This document shows, piece by piece, positions 26,550-35,147 of a stretch of 64,000 bases of DNA. The stretch's first letter is position 1. Each line of letters opens with the position of its first letter. Position numbers and translations under genes: made by a program. The stretch lies in assembly GCA_016124575.1 (NCBI GenBank), contig WGNM01000034.1, forward strand, positions 24,718-88,717. The letters are read 5' to 3'. Under the pieces are notes generated by a model that did not search any database, was not told where the DNA came from, and worked only from the letters and a program-made list of their open reading frames with translations. This DNA is from Cryomorphaceae bacterium (lineage in GTDB: Bacteria; Bacteroidota; Bacteroidia; Flavobacteriales_D; Sanyastnellaceae).

Positions 26550-26875
26550 TGATTTTTTTAGAAAAAATTGAAACCTTACAAAGGAAGGTGTCGTTAAAGA
26601 ACCTGTAGAATGTTTCATTTGAAGTTCTATAAGCAAAAAGTTAAGCAAGCAATCTCACCCTTGAGAAAATTAAAAGTCCGGGCGCGGACTTTTTTTTGTG
26701 CCCATTTTTTACTGTTAGAGCCAATCTAGTTGATTGAAATGAAAGATTTTAAAGGATTATGTGAACCATACCTTTCATTTTGTAAGTGAATGTATAAGGT
26801 TGGGTATCTTTGCAGACAATCAACGAATTCAGAAGTTTGTGACTTAAGTCATATTATTTCATCCCCTCCAATCGC
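26550..26875. other. Intergenic space between MBL gene and DUF983 gene
   Basis: 326 nt without a convincing gene. It contains one clear terminator hairpin (26672-26697) in its middle. A short ATG-initiated frame at 26610 runs through that hairpin and was not accepted. The rest is AT-rich; no RNA gene or repeat recognised. Confidence 0.6.
26672..26697 (+). terminator. Rho-independent terminator downstream of the MBL gene
   Basis: AAAAGTCCG pairs with CGGACTTTT across a GGCG loop, followed by a further T run. It lies 122 nt after the stop of the MBL gene, the nearest gene on this strand. Confidence 0.8.
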
Positions 26876-26883
26876 TACTTTTG
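26876..26883 (+). promoter_or_regulatory. -7 box of the DUF983 gene, 4 nt before ATG
   Basis: TACTTTTG matches TAnnTTTG and is separated from the ATG at 26888 by 4 nt (TCCA). No room for a leader. Confidence 0.55.
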
Positions 26884-26887
26884 TCCA

Positions 26888-27313
26888 ATGGCATTCAAAT
26901 CCTCAAAACTCTACCCAATCCTATCTTTTCGATGTCCTAAGTGTCATCAGGGAAAACTATTCATTGAGCCAAATCCTTACAAATTCTCTGCTATGACCAC
27001 AATGCATTCCAAATGCAATTGCTGTCAAGAAGATTTTGTGAGGGAACCTGGTTTCTTTTTCGGAGCGGCTTATGTGAGTTATGCGCTAACCGTTGCTCTG
27101 TGGGTTGCTGTTTTGGTGGCGCTGATGACCTTCAATGCCCTTGGTTGGATCTCCTTTTCTTTTTTTGAGAACCCTGCAACGTTTCTAACTGTTGGAGTAA
27201 CAACTTTGGTTGTTTTGCTCCCAGTCTTATTCCGTTTGTCTCGCGCAATATGGATCGCAATGTTTGTCCATTACGACAAAAACGCAACTTGCAAATCTGA
27301 ATCTACCAAATAA
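26888..27313 (+). CDS. DUF983 zinc-ribbon membrane protein
   Basis: 141 aa. Two CxxC pairs form a zinc ribbon (FRCPKCHQGKLF and SKCNCCQEDF), followed by EPGFFFGAAYVSYALTVALWV, the DUF983 hallmark, and two transmembrane helices (about 62-82 and 96-118). Function is unknown; DUF983 genes in alphaproteobacteria sit near cytochrome oxidase assembly genes but nothing of the kind is adjacent here. The 3' end overlaps the convergent DAHP synthase gene by 11 nt. Confidence 0.9.
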   Translation: MAFKSSKLYPILSFRCPKCHQGKLFIEPNPYKFSAMTTMHSKCNCCQEDFVREPGFFFGAAYVSYALTVALWVAVLVALMTFNALGWISFSFFENPATFLTVGVTTLVVLLPVLFRLSRAIWIAMFVHYDKNATCKSESTK

Positions 27314-28409
27314 CCTCGTCTTCTTTACCGGTGTTCATTACAGTACTTTGAGTCCGTATCGACGTAGAATGCGTTAACTGCAGATATTGCTTGATGTACT
27401 CGGTGTCTAAACCCATCTCTGTTGCCCATTTTATCCTCGTTTCTACAATCTCACGCCAGCGCTCAAGCTGAAGGATGGTTAGGTCATGCTCTTTTTTATA
27501 GAGTCCAATCTCTTCTATTACGGATAGCCTTTGCTTCATAAAGCGGAAAATTTGCTCGTCGATTGTGTCAATTCGCGCTCGCAAATCCTCAAGTGTATGG
27601 GTCACGGCCGGGTCTTCCAATCGTAAACTGCGAATCTCCAATCCCTCTGTTAAGGTTTTGAAGACGTCTGGGGTGATCTGCTGTTGTGCATCACTCCATG
27701 CTTGATTGGGATTGGGATGAACCTCAATCATGAAGCCTAACATGCCCAAATCCATCGCTTTTTGAGCTATAGGGAACAACAAATCTCTGCGACCACCAAT
27801 ATGGCTAGGATCACACAAGACCGGCAGCTTCGGCAGCATTGTCATCAGTGAAATCGGAATCTCCCACATAGGTGGATTTCGGTAGGCATCCGAACCATAG
27901 TTCGAAAATCCGCGGTGCATAGCCATCAACTTTGTAATGCCGCTGAGTGAAAAGCGTTCTATTGCCCCAAGCCATAGCTGAAGATCGGGATTGATGGGGT
28001 TTTTGACAATTACGGGAATGTCTACTCCTTTCAACGCATCAGCTATCTCTTGAACTGAGAATGGATTCACTGTGGTGCGCGCTCCTACCCACAAGACATC
28101 AACTCCTGCTTTAAGGGCAGCTTCGACATGGGCTGAATTTGCGACTTCAGTTGTTACTGGAAGGTTGGCGTTTCTGCCTGCTTCAACAAGCCATTGCAAA
28201 GCTGGCTCGCCTATGCCCTGGAAAAATCCTGGTCGGGTTCTTGGTTTCCAAATGCCGGCTCGAAATAAACTTACTTTACCTGTCTTTCCCAATTCCGCAG
28301 CTGTTTGGAATACCTGCTCTGGGGTTTCAGCGCTGCATGGCCCTGCGATGATGAGCGGACGAGCTGTGTTGATAGGCCATTCAGAAAGTGGTTTGATCTC
28401 GATATCCAT
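27303..28409 (-). CDS. Bifunctional DAHP synthase / chorismate mutase
   Basis: 368 aa fusion of two shikimate-pathway enzymes. Residues 1-~262 are a type I-beta (KDO8P synthase-like) 3-deoxy-7-phosphoheptulonate synthase: LIIAGPCSAET (20-29), FRAGIWKPRTRPGFFQG, VTTEVAN, WVGARTTVNPF, KNPINPD, MAMHRGFSNY, CDPSHIGGRRDLL and MIEVHPNP. Residues ~273-355 are an AroQ-type chorismate mutase: LRARIDTIDEQIFRFMKQRLSVIEEIGLYKK. In Bacteroidota such C-terminal mutase domains act as the allosteric sensor for prephenate. The first enzyme condenses PEP and erythrose 4-phosphate; the second converts chorismate to prephenate. Domain order is as in known homologs of this phylum. Confidence 0.96.
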   Translation of the reverse strand: MDIEIKPLSEWPINTARPLIIAGPCSAETPEQVFQTAAELGKTGKVSLFRAGIWKPRTRPGFFQGIGEPALQWLVEAGRNANLPVTTEVANSAHVEAALKAGVDVLWVGARTTVNPFSVQEIADALKGVDIPVIVKNPINPDLQLWLGAIERFSLSGITKLMAMHRGFSNYGSDAYRNPPMWEIPISLMTMLPKLPVLCDPSHIGGRRDLLFPIAQKAMDLGMLGFMIEVHPNPNQAWSDAQQQITPDVFKTLTEGLEIRSLRLEDPAVTHTLEDLRARIDTIDEQIFRFMKQRLSVIEEIGLYKKEHDLTILQLERWREIVETRIKWATEMGLDTEYIKQYLQLTHSTSIRTQSTVMNTGKEDEVIW

Positions 28410-28569
28410 ATTTGTATAACATCACGGTTTGTGTGGTGTTCTATGGTTACAAAGATATAGGAAGAACGATCATGAAGCACTTAAATGATGGATAGTGCTT
28501 GCTGTGAATCTGAAATCATTTCAAGCGAACAAAGCTTAATAATGAAGTGTGAGGAGGATAAATGAAAAG

Positions 28570-28653
28570 TGCCCAGAGCGGGACTCGAACCCGCACACCC
28601 TTTCGGACACATGGCCCTCAACCATGCCTGTCTACCAATTTCAGCACCTGGGC
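28570..28653 (-). tRNA. tRNA-Leu (anticodon GAG)
   Basis: On the minus strand a full cloverleaf is readable: acceptor GCCCAGG/TCTGGGC, anticodon stem CATGG/CCATG with loop TTGAGGG (anticodon GAG), a long variable arm (GTCCGAAAGGGTGT) as expected for leucine, and T-arm GCGGG-TTCGAGT-CCCGC. The discriminator is A (28570) and no CCA is encoded. An AGCCTTTG sequence about 15 nt upstream is a weak -7 candidate. Confidence 0.95.
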
Positions 28654-28784
28654 AGATGCCTCGACCTTCAAAGGCTCGTGATTCATCGATTACCTAATCA
28701 AAACCGAGGCGGAGCTCGGCAAGAAAGCCAACCGGAATGGTTTCACAACCTGACCTAGCCGAGATCAAATAATGTAAGAAAAAG
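28654..28784 (-). other. Inter-tRNA spacer with competing inverted repeats
   Basis: No coding sequence (an open frame here merely reads through the tRNA). It contains CCGAG (28704-28708), CTCGG(C) (28715-28720) and GCCGAG (28758-28763), so the central CTCGG can pair either to its left or to its right, with a small GGTT/AACC hairpin inside the larger loop. It could be a leader for tRNA-Leu or simply decayed sequence. Confidence 0.35.
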
Positions 28785-28812
28785 AAAAGGCAGATTCATT
28801 AAACTGCCTTTT
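28785..28812 (-). terminator. Terminator after tRNA-Lys
   Basis: AAAAGGCAG (28785-28793) pairs with CTGCCTTTT (28804-28812), 10-nt loop, with a T-rich tract on both strands. It lies directly downstream of tRNA-Lys on the minus strand. Confidence 0.75.
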
Positions 28813-28819
28813 TTATAAG

Positions 28820-28892
28820 TGACCCCGCTGGGACTCGAACCCAGGACCCGTACATTAAAAGTGTACTGCTCTACCAGCTGAGCTACGAGATC
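28820..28892 (-). tRNA. tRNA-Lys (anticodon TTT)
   Basis: Minus-strand cloverleaf: acceptor GATCTCG/CGGGGTC (with G-U pairs), D-arm GCTCAGCTGGTAGAGC, anticodon stem GTACA/TGTAC with loop CTTTTAA (TTT), T-arm CTGGG-TTCGAGT-CCCAG, discriminator A at 28820, no encoded CCA. A -7 box lies 24 nt upstream (28917-28924). Confidence 0.95.
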
Positions 28893-28916
28893 ATTTTCCC
28901 CTTTCTTTAGGGGCTG

Positions 28917-28924
28917 CAAATATA
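28917..28924 (-). promoter_or_regulatory. -7 box of tRNA-Lys
   Basis: Minus strand reads TATATTTG, matching TAnnTTTG, with a short CCCC/GGGG hairpin between it and the tRNA. Confidence 0.5.
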
Positions 28925-28998
28925 AAGGAGTTTCTGTTAAATCTGCAAATGGAATTCAGATAAAAGATTAAATAACTGATATTCAATATCGTACATGT

Positions 28999-30159
28999 TT
29001 ATCCGACAATCGGTGCACGGTTAAATGCACGGTTTTCGTCGAACAAAACACGGTATGTTGCCAACGTTCTATACTTAATTGCACCCAAATTCTCAGCAAC
29101 ATGAATCATTTTCGGATTGAAATCGCCAATCCATGTCAGTGTGGTGGTGTGATAACGATTCAGACTTACGATGTTATCTTCCGTCCACTTGATCATGGCA
29201 CCCTCCAAGCCTTGTCCGTGATAGGCTCTATCAACGCCAAAGACAATCCCGACCATAATTTTTGAAGTCTTTCTCCATTTGTGCCAAAGAAATTTCAATT
29301 TCCCAAGCCAATTCAAGTTACCCCCAACATGTCGGAATATCTCATTCAATTCTGGGATGTTCACGTAGAAGGCCACGGGCTTATCGTTGTGGTAAACGAA
29401 CACAATTATGTCTCTGTCTATAATAGGTTTTAGACTGGAAATAATGCGCTTCGCTTGCGCTTCGGGCATTGCCTTAAATCCATGGTGACCACCCCAAGCG
29501 TTGTTGTAAACAGTTCTGAAGTCTTCAGCCAATTGATCCCAATTGTGATTTCTAACGTTGCTGATACGGAAAGCTGGATCCTTCATCAAATGATTGTACT
29601 TTCTTACGAAGACCTCTTGAGCAGGCAGATGTAAATCACGCCAATAAATGAATTGGTTGTAATAGCGCTGGAAACCGTAGTTTTCGAAAAGGCCGACGTA
29701 GTAGGCCGGATTGTAATTTAACGCATAGCTGCTCAAATCTGTAAAATTCTCAACCAACAATCCCCAAAAGCGATCTTTCTCTCCAAAATTTATCGGGCCA
29801 TCCATGGCTTCTGCCCCTTGCTCGAGTAACCATTTTTTACATGTTTCAAAAAGCAAATTCGCAGCTTCTTGATTGTCAATGCAATCGAAAAAACCCATTC
29901 CTCCTGTGGGCTGCTCCATGCCTTTCGAATATTTGGAAGAATAAAACGCAGCGACTCTTCCAATGCATCGGGTGCTATCCATTATTATCCACTGTTTTGC
30001 TACACCATCCCGATACGATCTGTTCGCTTTGGGGTCAAACACTTTTTGGATGTCCTGCTTCAAATGAGGAATCCAGTTCGGATCATTGCGATATATATAG
30101 CTGGGTAGGTCAAGAAATGCTTTCACCTCAGCCGGTGTTGTAACTTCAACAAGCTTCAT
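28999..30159 (-). CDS. GNAT-like acyltransferase family protein (YghO-like)
   Basis: 386 aa cytoplasmic protein. The two-lobed pattern is typical of a large GNAT-related family in Bacteroidota: LPSYIYRNDPNWIPHLKQDIQKVFDPKAN at the start, GRVAAFYSSKYSK (beta strand and acyl-CoA site), GGMGFFDCIDNQEAANLLFETCKKWLLEQG, then GPINFGEKDRFWGLLVE and NPAYYVGLFENYGFQRYYNQF. The C-terminal half has a second acyltransferase-like part (VFVYHNDKPVAFYVNIPELNE, GVDRAYHGQGLEGAMIKWT). The substrate is unknown; members have been annotated only as N-acetyltransferase-like. ATG 30159 is the first in-frame start. Isolated from its neighbours. Confidence 0.82.
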   Translation of the reverse strand: MKLVEVTTPAEVKAFLDLPSYIYRNDPNWIPHLKQDIQKVFDPKANRSYRDGVAKQWIIMDSTRCIGRVAAFYSSKYSKGMEQPTGGMGFFDCIDNQEAANLLFETCKKWLLEQGAEAMDGPINFGEKDRFWGLLVENFTDLSSYALNYNPAYYVGLFENYGFQRYYNQFIYWRDLHLPAQEVFVRKYNHLMKDPAFRISNVRNHNWDQLAEDFRTVYNNAWGGHHGFKAMPEAQAKRIISSLKPIIDRDIIVFVYHNDKPVAFYVNIPELNEIFRHVGGNLNWLGKLKFLWHKWRKTSKIMVGIVFGVDRAYHGQGLEGAMIKWTEDNIVSLNRYHTTTLTWIGDFNPKMIHVAENLGAIKYRTLATYRVLFDENRAFNRAPIVG

Positions 30160-30388
30160 ATATTGGTCGGTTTGCGACGCAAAGAAAAGGAATCAGTTTG
30201 TTTTCACTGCGGTTAGAATTGCCAAACAATTTGAAAATTCAGCATAGAATACCTCGTTTTGCAATTTCTTGAACGTGGTTTCTGTATAAGAAGAGGGCTC
30301 TAACCGACGAAAATTGGTATTTTTGACCTTGGAGGCAACTTCTTTCGAACGTTTGTCATCTATGAAATAAACCTGAAATAAGTAAACG

Positions 30389-30826
30389 ATGAAACAGTTC
30401 TGGAGCGTCTTAGGCGCAGTTCTCATGGTTTCTTTAGTGAATGCACAAGACTTAGGTGCGTCACGAGTAGAGGCCGCATTCTCTCCTGCAGAGCTCGCTG
30501 CAATGGATCAATTACAGTCGGATCAATTGGCATTTTGGTCATTGAGCGGTTGGCAGTTCATAGTGGATGCGAAAATTACTGACGAAATGTTGAATATCGC
30601 TGATTTGACACCGAAATCAAATGCGCCAGCATTGACTGCTGGAAATTTCAACCCGGAAACATTCAATCCACTTCTATACAATGTGGAGCTTTCCGATGAC
30701 AAGCCAACCTATTATCGTGTGGGAGATAAAGGAGTACTGTTTTTCTTCAGCAATGATAGATTTAACGTGCTGAATGAACGGAATAAAGTGAACCAAGCCG
30801 CGGCTGCAAATCGTCAAGGGAAATGA
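30389..30826 (+). CDS. Small secreted protein coupled to T9SS type B cargo
   Basis: 145 aa. Signal peptide MKQFWSVLGAVLMVSLVNAQ, then a mature domain with FSPAELAAMDQLQSDQLAFWSLSGWQFIVDAKITDEM and a short beta part (YNVELSDDKPTYYRVGDKGVLFFFSNDRF). No family recognised. It overlaps the start of the next gene by 4 nt (ATGA at 30823), so it is translationally coupled to the 766-aa CUB/PKD protein and probably interacts with it or shares its localisation. Confidence 0.75.
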   Translation: MKQFWSVLGAVLMVSLVNAQDLGASRVEAAFSPAELAAMDQLQSDQLAFWSLSGWQFIVDAKITDEMLNIADLTPKSNAPALTAGNFNPETFNPLLYNVELSDDKPTYYRVGDKGVLFFFSNDRFNVLNERNKVNQAAAANRQGK

Positions 30827-33123
30827 AAAAGTTAATCGGATTGCTAATTGCAATTTTGCCTTTGTTTTCTTTCGCTCAAGAAATGTCGGTTGCAGGTCCA
30901 GATATCACTGCGTGTGTCGGCTTCCTTGTAGACTCTGGTATGACCGCCGGCGACTACACAGCGAATGAAAACCATACAATCACAATCTGCGCCGAAGCGC
31001 CTGAAACTGTGATTAACCTGTACTTTAATCTTTGCGACCTTGGTGATGGTGACCAAATTACAATTTATGATGGCCCTGATAATACTGCGCCCGTAATCGG
31101 CACATACACAGGTTTCACGCTACAAGCTCAGAATGTCTTCAACTCAGTTGACAATACAAGTGGTTGTATAACTTTGAATTTTACCAGTGATGGCGCTGAT
31201 AACGGTAACTTTACTGCTGAGATTTCTTGTGGATATCCATGTGAGCCTCCTGTTGCTGTTGTAAACACAGATGGAGGTTCGCCTGTGCTTACTTGCCCTG
31301 GAACTGAACTATCGTTCGATGCCTTCCAGTCTACTGTTGCCGAAGGTTTTCAGATCGTATCTTATGAATGGAATATGGGTAACGGTGATGTAGTTACTAC
31401 AACCATCCCTGAAATAAACTACACTTACGCAGAACCAGGTGGATACAAAATCCAGTTGCATGTAACTGATGATACAGACTGCGAGAACAACAACTTGACT
31501 GATTATGTAGTCATGGTGGCTACGGATCCTGATTTTACTGGAACTTCTGAGGATGTTCAGATTTGTCTCGGACAAGAAATTGATTTGAATGGTGTTGTGA
31601 ATGGTGTAATTTGGGATGGCTCGCCAAGTACAAATTTGGGTGGACTCTTATTTATTCCAGATGATCAGTCGACTTGTTTTGAAAGTGATATTACGTTTAC
31701 GGCCTATGCTCCTGGTCAAACGTTGGAGACTATTTCAGACTTACAAGACATATTTATAAATTTCGAACACTCTTACATGGGAGACTTAACCATTTCGGTT
31801 ATTTGTCCGAACGGTCAGTCTCTTGCACTGCATCAACAAGGCGGAGGTGGAACCTATCTTGGTGTTCCTGTAGACGATGATGGTCAGCCAAATGAGCAAG
31901 GGGTTGGATTTGACTACTACTGGGCCTGGGATGCCACCAATGGAACTTGGGTTGATGAATCGATTTCGTTTACTACTCTGCCTTCTGATACATATGCTGC
32001 CGCTCAACCATGGGATTTGTTGCTTGGTTGTCCGCTCAATGGTAACTGGACCATAGAAATTTGCGATTCTTTCGGCTCTGATAATGGATTTATTTTCGAC
32101 TGGACAATTAACTTTAACCCAGATCTACTTGCAGATCCAATTATCTTCACACCGACTTTTGGAGCTGCTTGTGACTCCACTTTTTGGTCGAATGATACGT
32201 GGGTAACAAACACTTCAGCCGACTGCAATGATCTCACAATCCTGCCAACTGAATTGGGTGCTCAGGAATATGTTTATAATGTAACGAATAACCATGGTTG
32301 TTCTTACGAGGAAACAGTAACCGTTACTGCAGTGCAAGGCCCAATTGCTGCCGCTAGTGCGCCGGCATATTTCTGCGGTAACACAATTACCCTGAACGGA
32401 ACTGTGACCAACCCAATGGCTGGTCAGCAATATGTTTACCAATGGGATCAACCTACGCTCCTCAACAACCCGAGTATCGCAACGCCTTCTGTGAGTAACC
32501 TTACATCAGAAACCGTATTCAATGTCACGGTATTCCCTGTTGGTGCACCTGAATGTTCTTCAACATCTTCTATAACAGTTGGTATTCCACCATCAATTGC
32601 CATTTTTAATCCGGATACATTGTTGGAATGCAGCGGACAATTGGTATTGTTAACAGCACCAGAGCAAAGCAACATTGGCGAGTATACTTACCTGTGGCAG
32701 GTTTACAACGAAGAAACAGAAACGTTTGATTTTGTGAGCGACAACCTGTGGGCAGAAGTGGAGGAACCAGGGCTATATCAGTTTACGGTTTCAATGACCG
32801 AGCCTTGTCAGTTTGTTGAATCAAGCACTCACCTTGTTGAACTGCAACTGTGCGAAGTAGGCGATATTCCGAACGTCATCAGTCCGAATGATGATACGAA
32901 AAACGATAAGTTTTCGATTGAAGGTTTGACTTACTTCAAAAACAATACGCTGCAAGTCTACAACCGCTGGGGAACGCTTGTCTATGAGTCGTTAAATTAC
33001 GACAACAATTGGTCGCCTCGTGAAGAAGATGTTGCTGATGGAACATACTACTTCATACTTGGCATCAACTTCCCAACAGGTATGCACATGTACTCAGGTG
33101 AGTTGACCATCTTGAGAAAATAA
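30823..33123 (+). CDS. CUB/PKD/P-domain surface protein, T9SS type B (CHU_C)
   Basis: 766 aa. Signal peptide (MKKLIGLLIAILPLFSFAQ). Residues ~25-135 form a CUB-like domain (LYFNLCDLGDGDQITIYDG...ITLNFTSDGADNGNFTAEISC). Residues ~150-230 are a PKD domain (SYEWNMGNGDVVTTT...YTYAEPGGYKIQLHVTDDT). Around 305-430 there is a proprotein-convertase P-domain-like beta sandwich (ISVICPNGQSLALHQQGGGG...LNGNWTIEICDSFGSDNGFIFDWTINF), normally found C-terminal to subtilases but here without a protease. Ig-like strands follow, then the gliding-motility-type C-terminal domain (VISPNDDTKNDKFSIEG...VYNRWGTLVYES) that serves as a type B T9SS signal. It is a surface adhesin candidate, followed by a terminator. 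Confidence 0.92.
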   Translation: MKKLIGLLIAILPLFSFAQEMSVAGPDITACVGFLVDSGMTAGDYTANENHTITICAEAPETVINLYFNLCDLGDGDQITIYDGPDNTAPVIGTYTGFTLQAQNVFNSVDNTSGCITLNFTSDGADNGNFTAEISCGYPCEPPVAVVNTDGGSPVLTCPGTELSFDAFQSTVAEGFQIVSYEWNMGNGDVVTTTIPEINYTYAEPGGYKIQLHVTDDTDCENNNLTDYVVMVATDPDFTGTSEDVQICLGQEIDLNGVVNGVIWDGSPSTNLGGLLFIPDDQSTCFESDITFTAYAPGQTLETISDLQDIFINFEHSYMGDLTISVICPNGQSLALHQQGGGGTYLGVPVDDDGQPNEQGVGFDYYWAWDATNGTWVDESISFTTLPSDTYAAAQPWDLLLGCPLNGNWTIEICDSFGSDNGFIFDWTINFNPDLLADPIIFTPTFGAACDSTFWSNDTWVTNTSADCNDLTILPTELGAQEYVYNVTNNHGCSYEETVTVTAVQGPIAAASAPAYFCGNTITLNGTVTNPMAGQQYVYQWDQPTLLNNPSIATPSVSNLTSETVFNVTVFPVGAPECSSTSSITVGIPPSIAIFNPDTLLECSGQLVLLTAPEQSNIGEYTYLWQVYNEETETFDFVSDNLWAEVEEPGLYQFTVSMTEPCQFVESSTHLVELQLCEVGDIPNVISPNDDTKNDKFSIEGLTYFKNNTLQVYNRWGTLVYESLNYDNNWSPREEDVADGTYYFILGINFPTGMHMYSGELTILRK

Positions 33124-33165
33124 AGCTTGAATCTTTAGGGTTCATAGACAATACATTTTACTTTT

Positions 33166-33194
33166 AAAGCCCGTTCACCAAGTGGACGGGCTTT
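33166..33194 (+). terminator. Terminator after the CUB/PKD gene, abutting the helicase start
   Basis: AAAGCCCGTTCAC (33166-33178) pairs with GTGGACGGGCTTT (33182-33194, one G-U) across a 3-nt loop. The following sequence (ATTTAT) is only moderately T-rich, and the helicase ATG is just 4 nt further on. Confidence 0.75.
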
Positions 33195-33198
33195 ATTT

Positions 33199-35067
33199 AT
33201 GGAAAAAACTGCCGTTGAAGAATTGGGAAAGGTAGCGCTGTTGCTGCGAATGGAAAGAGATGAAGAAGAGCGTCGACTTGAAAGCGTCATTTCCAACAGA
33301 AGCATCAAAGAGAAGAAAGAAGATGGACTTTGTTGGTACCCAATTGAATTTAAAGAATTTGGATTTGGAAACGGTGGACAAATTTGGGTCGTTTTTAACC
33401 GTGTTCACGGTGATCATCCTGCCGATAATTTCCAAACGGGAAGTCCTGTTTTTCTATATAAAACCGATGATGCTGGCGACAAGTTAAAGGCCCTCATTGC
33501 TTGGATCAAATCGGATTCAGTCAAACTGATTTTTTCGACTGATGAACTTCCTGATGGCATCCGTGACGGCAGATGGGCCATGGACGTCCGTTTCGACGAT
33601 CGCTCCTTCTTCGAAATGGAGAAAGCAATGAGCGAAGCAATAAATGTCGAGAAAGGGCGATTGAAGGAAATCAGAGATATCCTCTTAGCCTATAAATCAA
33701 CAACTTTATTGAGAGAGGCTCAGCATGGCCTCGATCTTTTTAATGATTCGCAAAAGAACGCGATTGAAACGATCATTGGTTCTGAAGATGTAATTGTTGT
33801 GCACGGACCTCCAGGCACAGGGAAAACCACAACTCTTGTAGAGGCAATCCGCCGAATGGCGCAAAAAGAAAAAATCTTAGTAAGCGCGCCAAGTAATGCG
33901 GCTGTGGATCACCTTACTTTAAAATTGCAAATGGCGGGTGTGAATGTGCTGCGACTCGGACATCCTTCGCGGCTGAGCGAAGAAGTTTTAACATCTGGGT
34001 TGGATCATAAATTAAGTCTGATGCCAGAGCAAAAGGTCATCAAAGAATTGCGAAAAAGGGCGGATGACAGCAGAAAGGAGGCGGATAAATACAAAAGAAA
34101 TTTTGGCCCGGAAGAACGCAAACAACGCTCGGAAGCGAGGGCTGAAGCGAGAAGTCTGGATAAAGAAGCACGGGAAATATCAAATTTTGCAGAACAAAGT
34201 TTGATCGCTAAAGCGGATGTGATTGCTTGCACATTGATTGGTGCCTCTGATCGTCGGTTGAAAGAAGTTGAGTTCAATACGGTGTTTATTGATGAAGCTG
34301 CACAATCACTTGAACCTGCCACATGGATACCGATTTTAAAAGCCAACAAAGTGGTTTTGGCAGGCGATCCGTGGCAGTTGCCGCCAACCGTAAAGTCGGC
34401 GAAAGCCGCGAAAGAAGGGCTGGAGATAACATTGATTGAAAAGGCGATAGGAAGAAGCGAAGATGCACTATTATTGAACGAACAGTACCGCATGAACAAT
34501 GAAATAATGGCGTTTTCGAACCGCTATTTCTATGGCGATAAACTAATTGCCAATGCTGATAACGCCATGCGTAAATTGGGCATTGATGAAATGGCAATTG
34601 AATTTATAGATACTGCAGGATGTGGGTTCGAAGAGAGCCGATCAACATCCGGCGAAAGCCGAAACAATAGTGAAGAAGCAAGTTTGTTGTGCCGTCACCT
34701 AGCTGCTTTAATGAATCAATACCCGGATTTGGCTGATATTGGTGTTATTTCGCCATACCGTGCACAAGTTGATTTGTTGGATGAGATGCTGATAAAGGAT
34801 GACAGAATTGCTGTGCAAACCGTTGATGGGTTTCAAGGACAAGAGCGCGAGGTTATTTATATATCGTTGGTGCGAAGCAATGACGACGGACAGCTTGGCT
34901 TTTTAACAGACTACAGAAGGATGAACGTGGCTATGACTCGAGCTAAGAAGAAACTTGTTGTGATAGGCGATAGTGCCACCTTAGGAAATGATGCTTTTTA
35001 TGCTTCGTTTCTTGAGTTTTGCGAAGAAATAGGGGCATACAAATCGGCATGGGAATTCATGGGTTAA
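33199..35067 (+). CDS. Superfamily 1 DNA/RNA helicase (IGHMBP2/Upf1-like)
   Basis: 622 aa. N-terminal ~175 residues form a beta-barrel/stalk region (WYPIEFKEFGFGNGGQIWVVF) as in IGHMBP2-type helicases. Helicase motifs: Q-like LFNDSQKNAIE, Walker A GPPGTGKTT (203-211), Ia SAPSNAAVDHL, II VFIDEAAQSLEPA, III LAGDPWQLPPTV, IV LLNEQYRMN, V-like VQTVDGFQGQEREVIYISLVRS and VI RRMNVAMTRAKKKLVVIGD. This combination, with AAQ in motif II, is that of Upf1-like 5'-3' helicases. It contains an internal coiled-coil-like insertion (KELRKRADDSRKEADKYKRNFGPEERKQRSEARAEA) between motifs Ia and II. Cellular role in bacteria is unknown. A terminator-like hairpin ends 4 nt before its ATG. Confidence 0.93.
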   Translation: MEKTAVEELGKVALLLRMERDEEERRLESVISNRSIKEKKEDGLCWYPIEFKEFGFGNGGQIWVVFNRVHGDHPADNFQTGSPVFLYKTDDAGDKLKALIAWIKSDSVKLIFSTDELPDGIRDGRWAMDVRFDDRSFFEMEKAMSEAINVEKGRLKEIRDILLAYKSTTLLREAQHGLDLFNDSQKNAIETIIGSEDVIVVHGPPGTGKTTTLVEAIRRMAQKEKILVSAPSNAAVDHLTLKLQMAGVNVLRLGHPSRLSEEVLTSGLDHKLSLMPEQKVIKELRKRADDSRKEADKYKRNFGPEERKQRSEARAEARSLDKEAREISNFAEQSLIAKADVIACTLIGASDRRLKEVEFNTVFIDEAAQSLEPATWIPILKANKVVLAGDPWQLPPTVKSAKAAKEGLEITLIEKAIGRSEDALLLNEQYRMNNEIMAFSNRYFYGDKLIANADNAMRKLGIDEMAIEFIDTAGCGFEESRSTSGESRNNSEEASLLCRHLAALMNQYPDLADIGVISPYRAQVDLLDEMLIKDDRIAVQTVDGFQGQEREVIYISLVRSNDDGQLGFLTDYRRMNVAMTRAKKKLVVIGDSATLGNDAFYASFLEFCEEIGAYKSAWEFMG

Positions 35068-35124
35068 AAGCAAATGACCTGGATAAACAACGCAACTGCA
35101 TTATTACCCAGGCCACTTTTGCTT
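35068..35124. terminator. Possible bidirectional terminator
   Basis: Imperfect hairpin between convergent genes: AAGCAAATGACCTGG (35068-35082) against CCAGGCCACTTTTGCTT (35108-35124), with T-rich ends on both strands. Plausible but the long loop weakens it. Confidence 0.4.
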
Positions 35125-35147
35125 ACTTTACACACAAAAACAACTAA

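Noticed and set aside
26610..26729. 39-codon ATG frame in the gap before the DUF983 gene
   Set aside because: It runs straight through a strong terminator hairpin and has basic, low-complexity composition.
28549..28758. Plus-strand open frame with PERDSNPHT over tRNA-Leu
   Set aside because: It translates the complement of the tRNA-Leu gene, a well-known spurious protein pattern.
30193..30426. 77-aa minus-strand frame between the GNAT-like gene and the small secreted gene
   Set aside because: It overlaps the start of a gene with a signal peptide, has no family, and covers the region where the promoter of 30389 should be.
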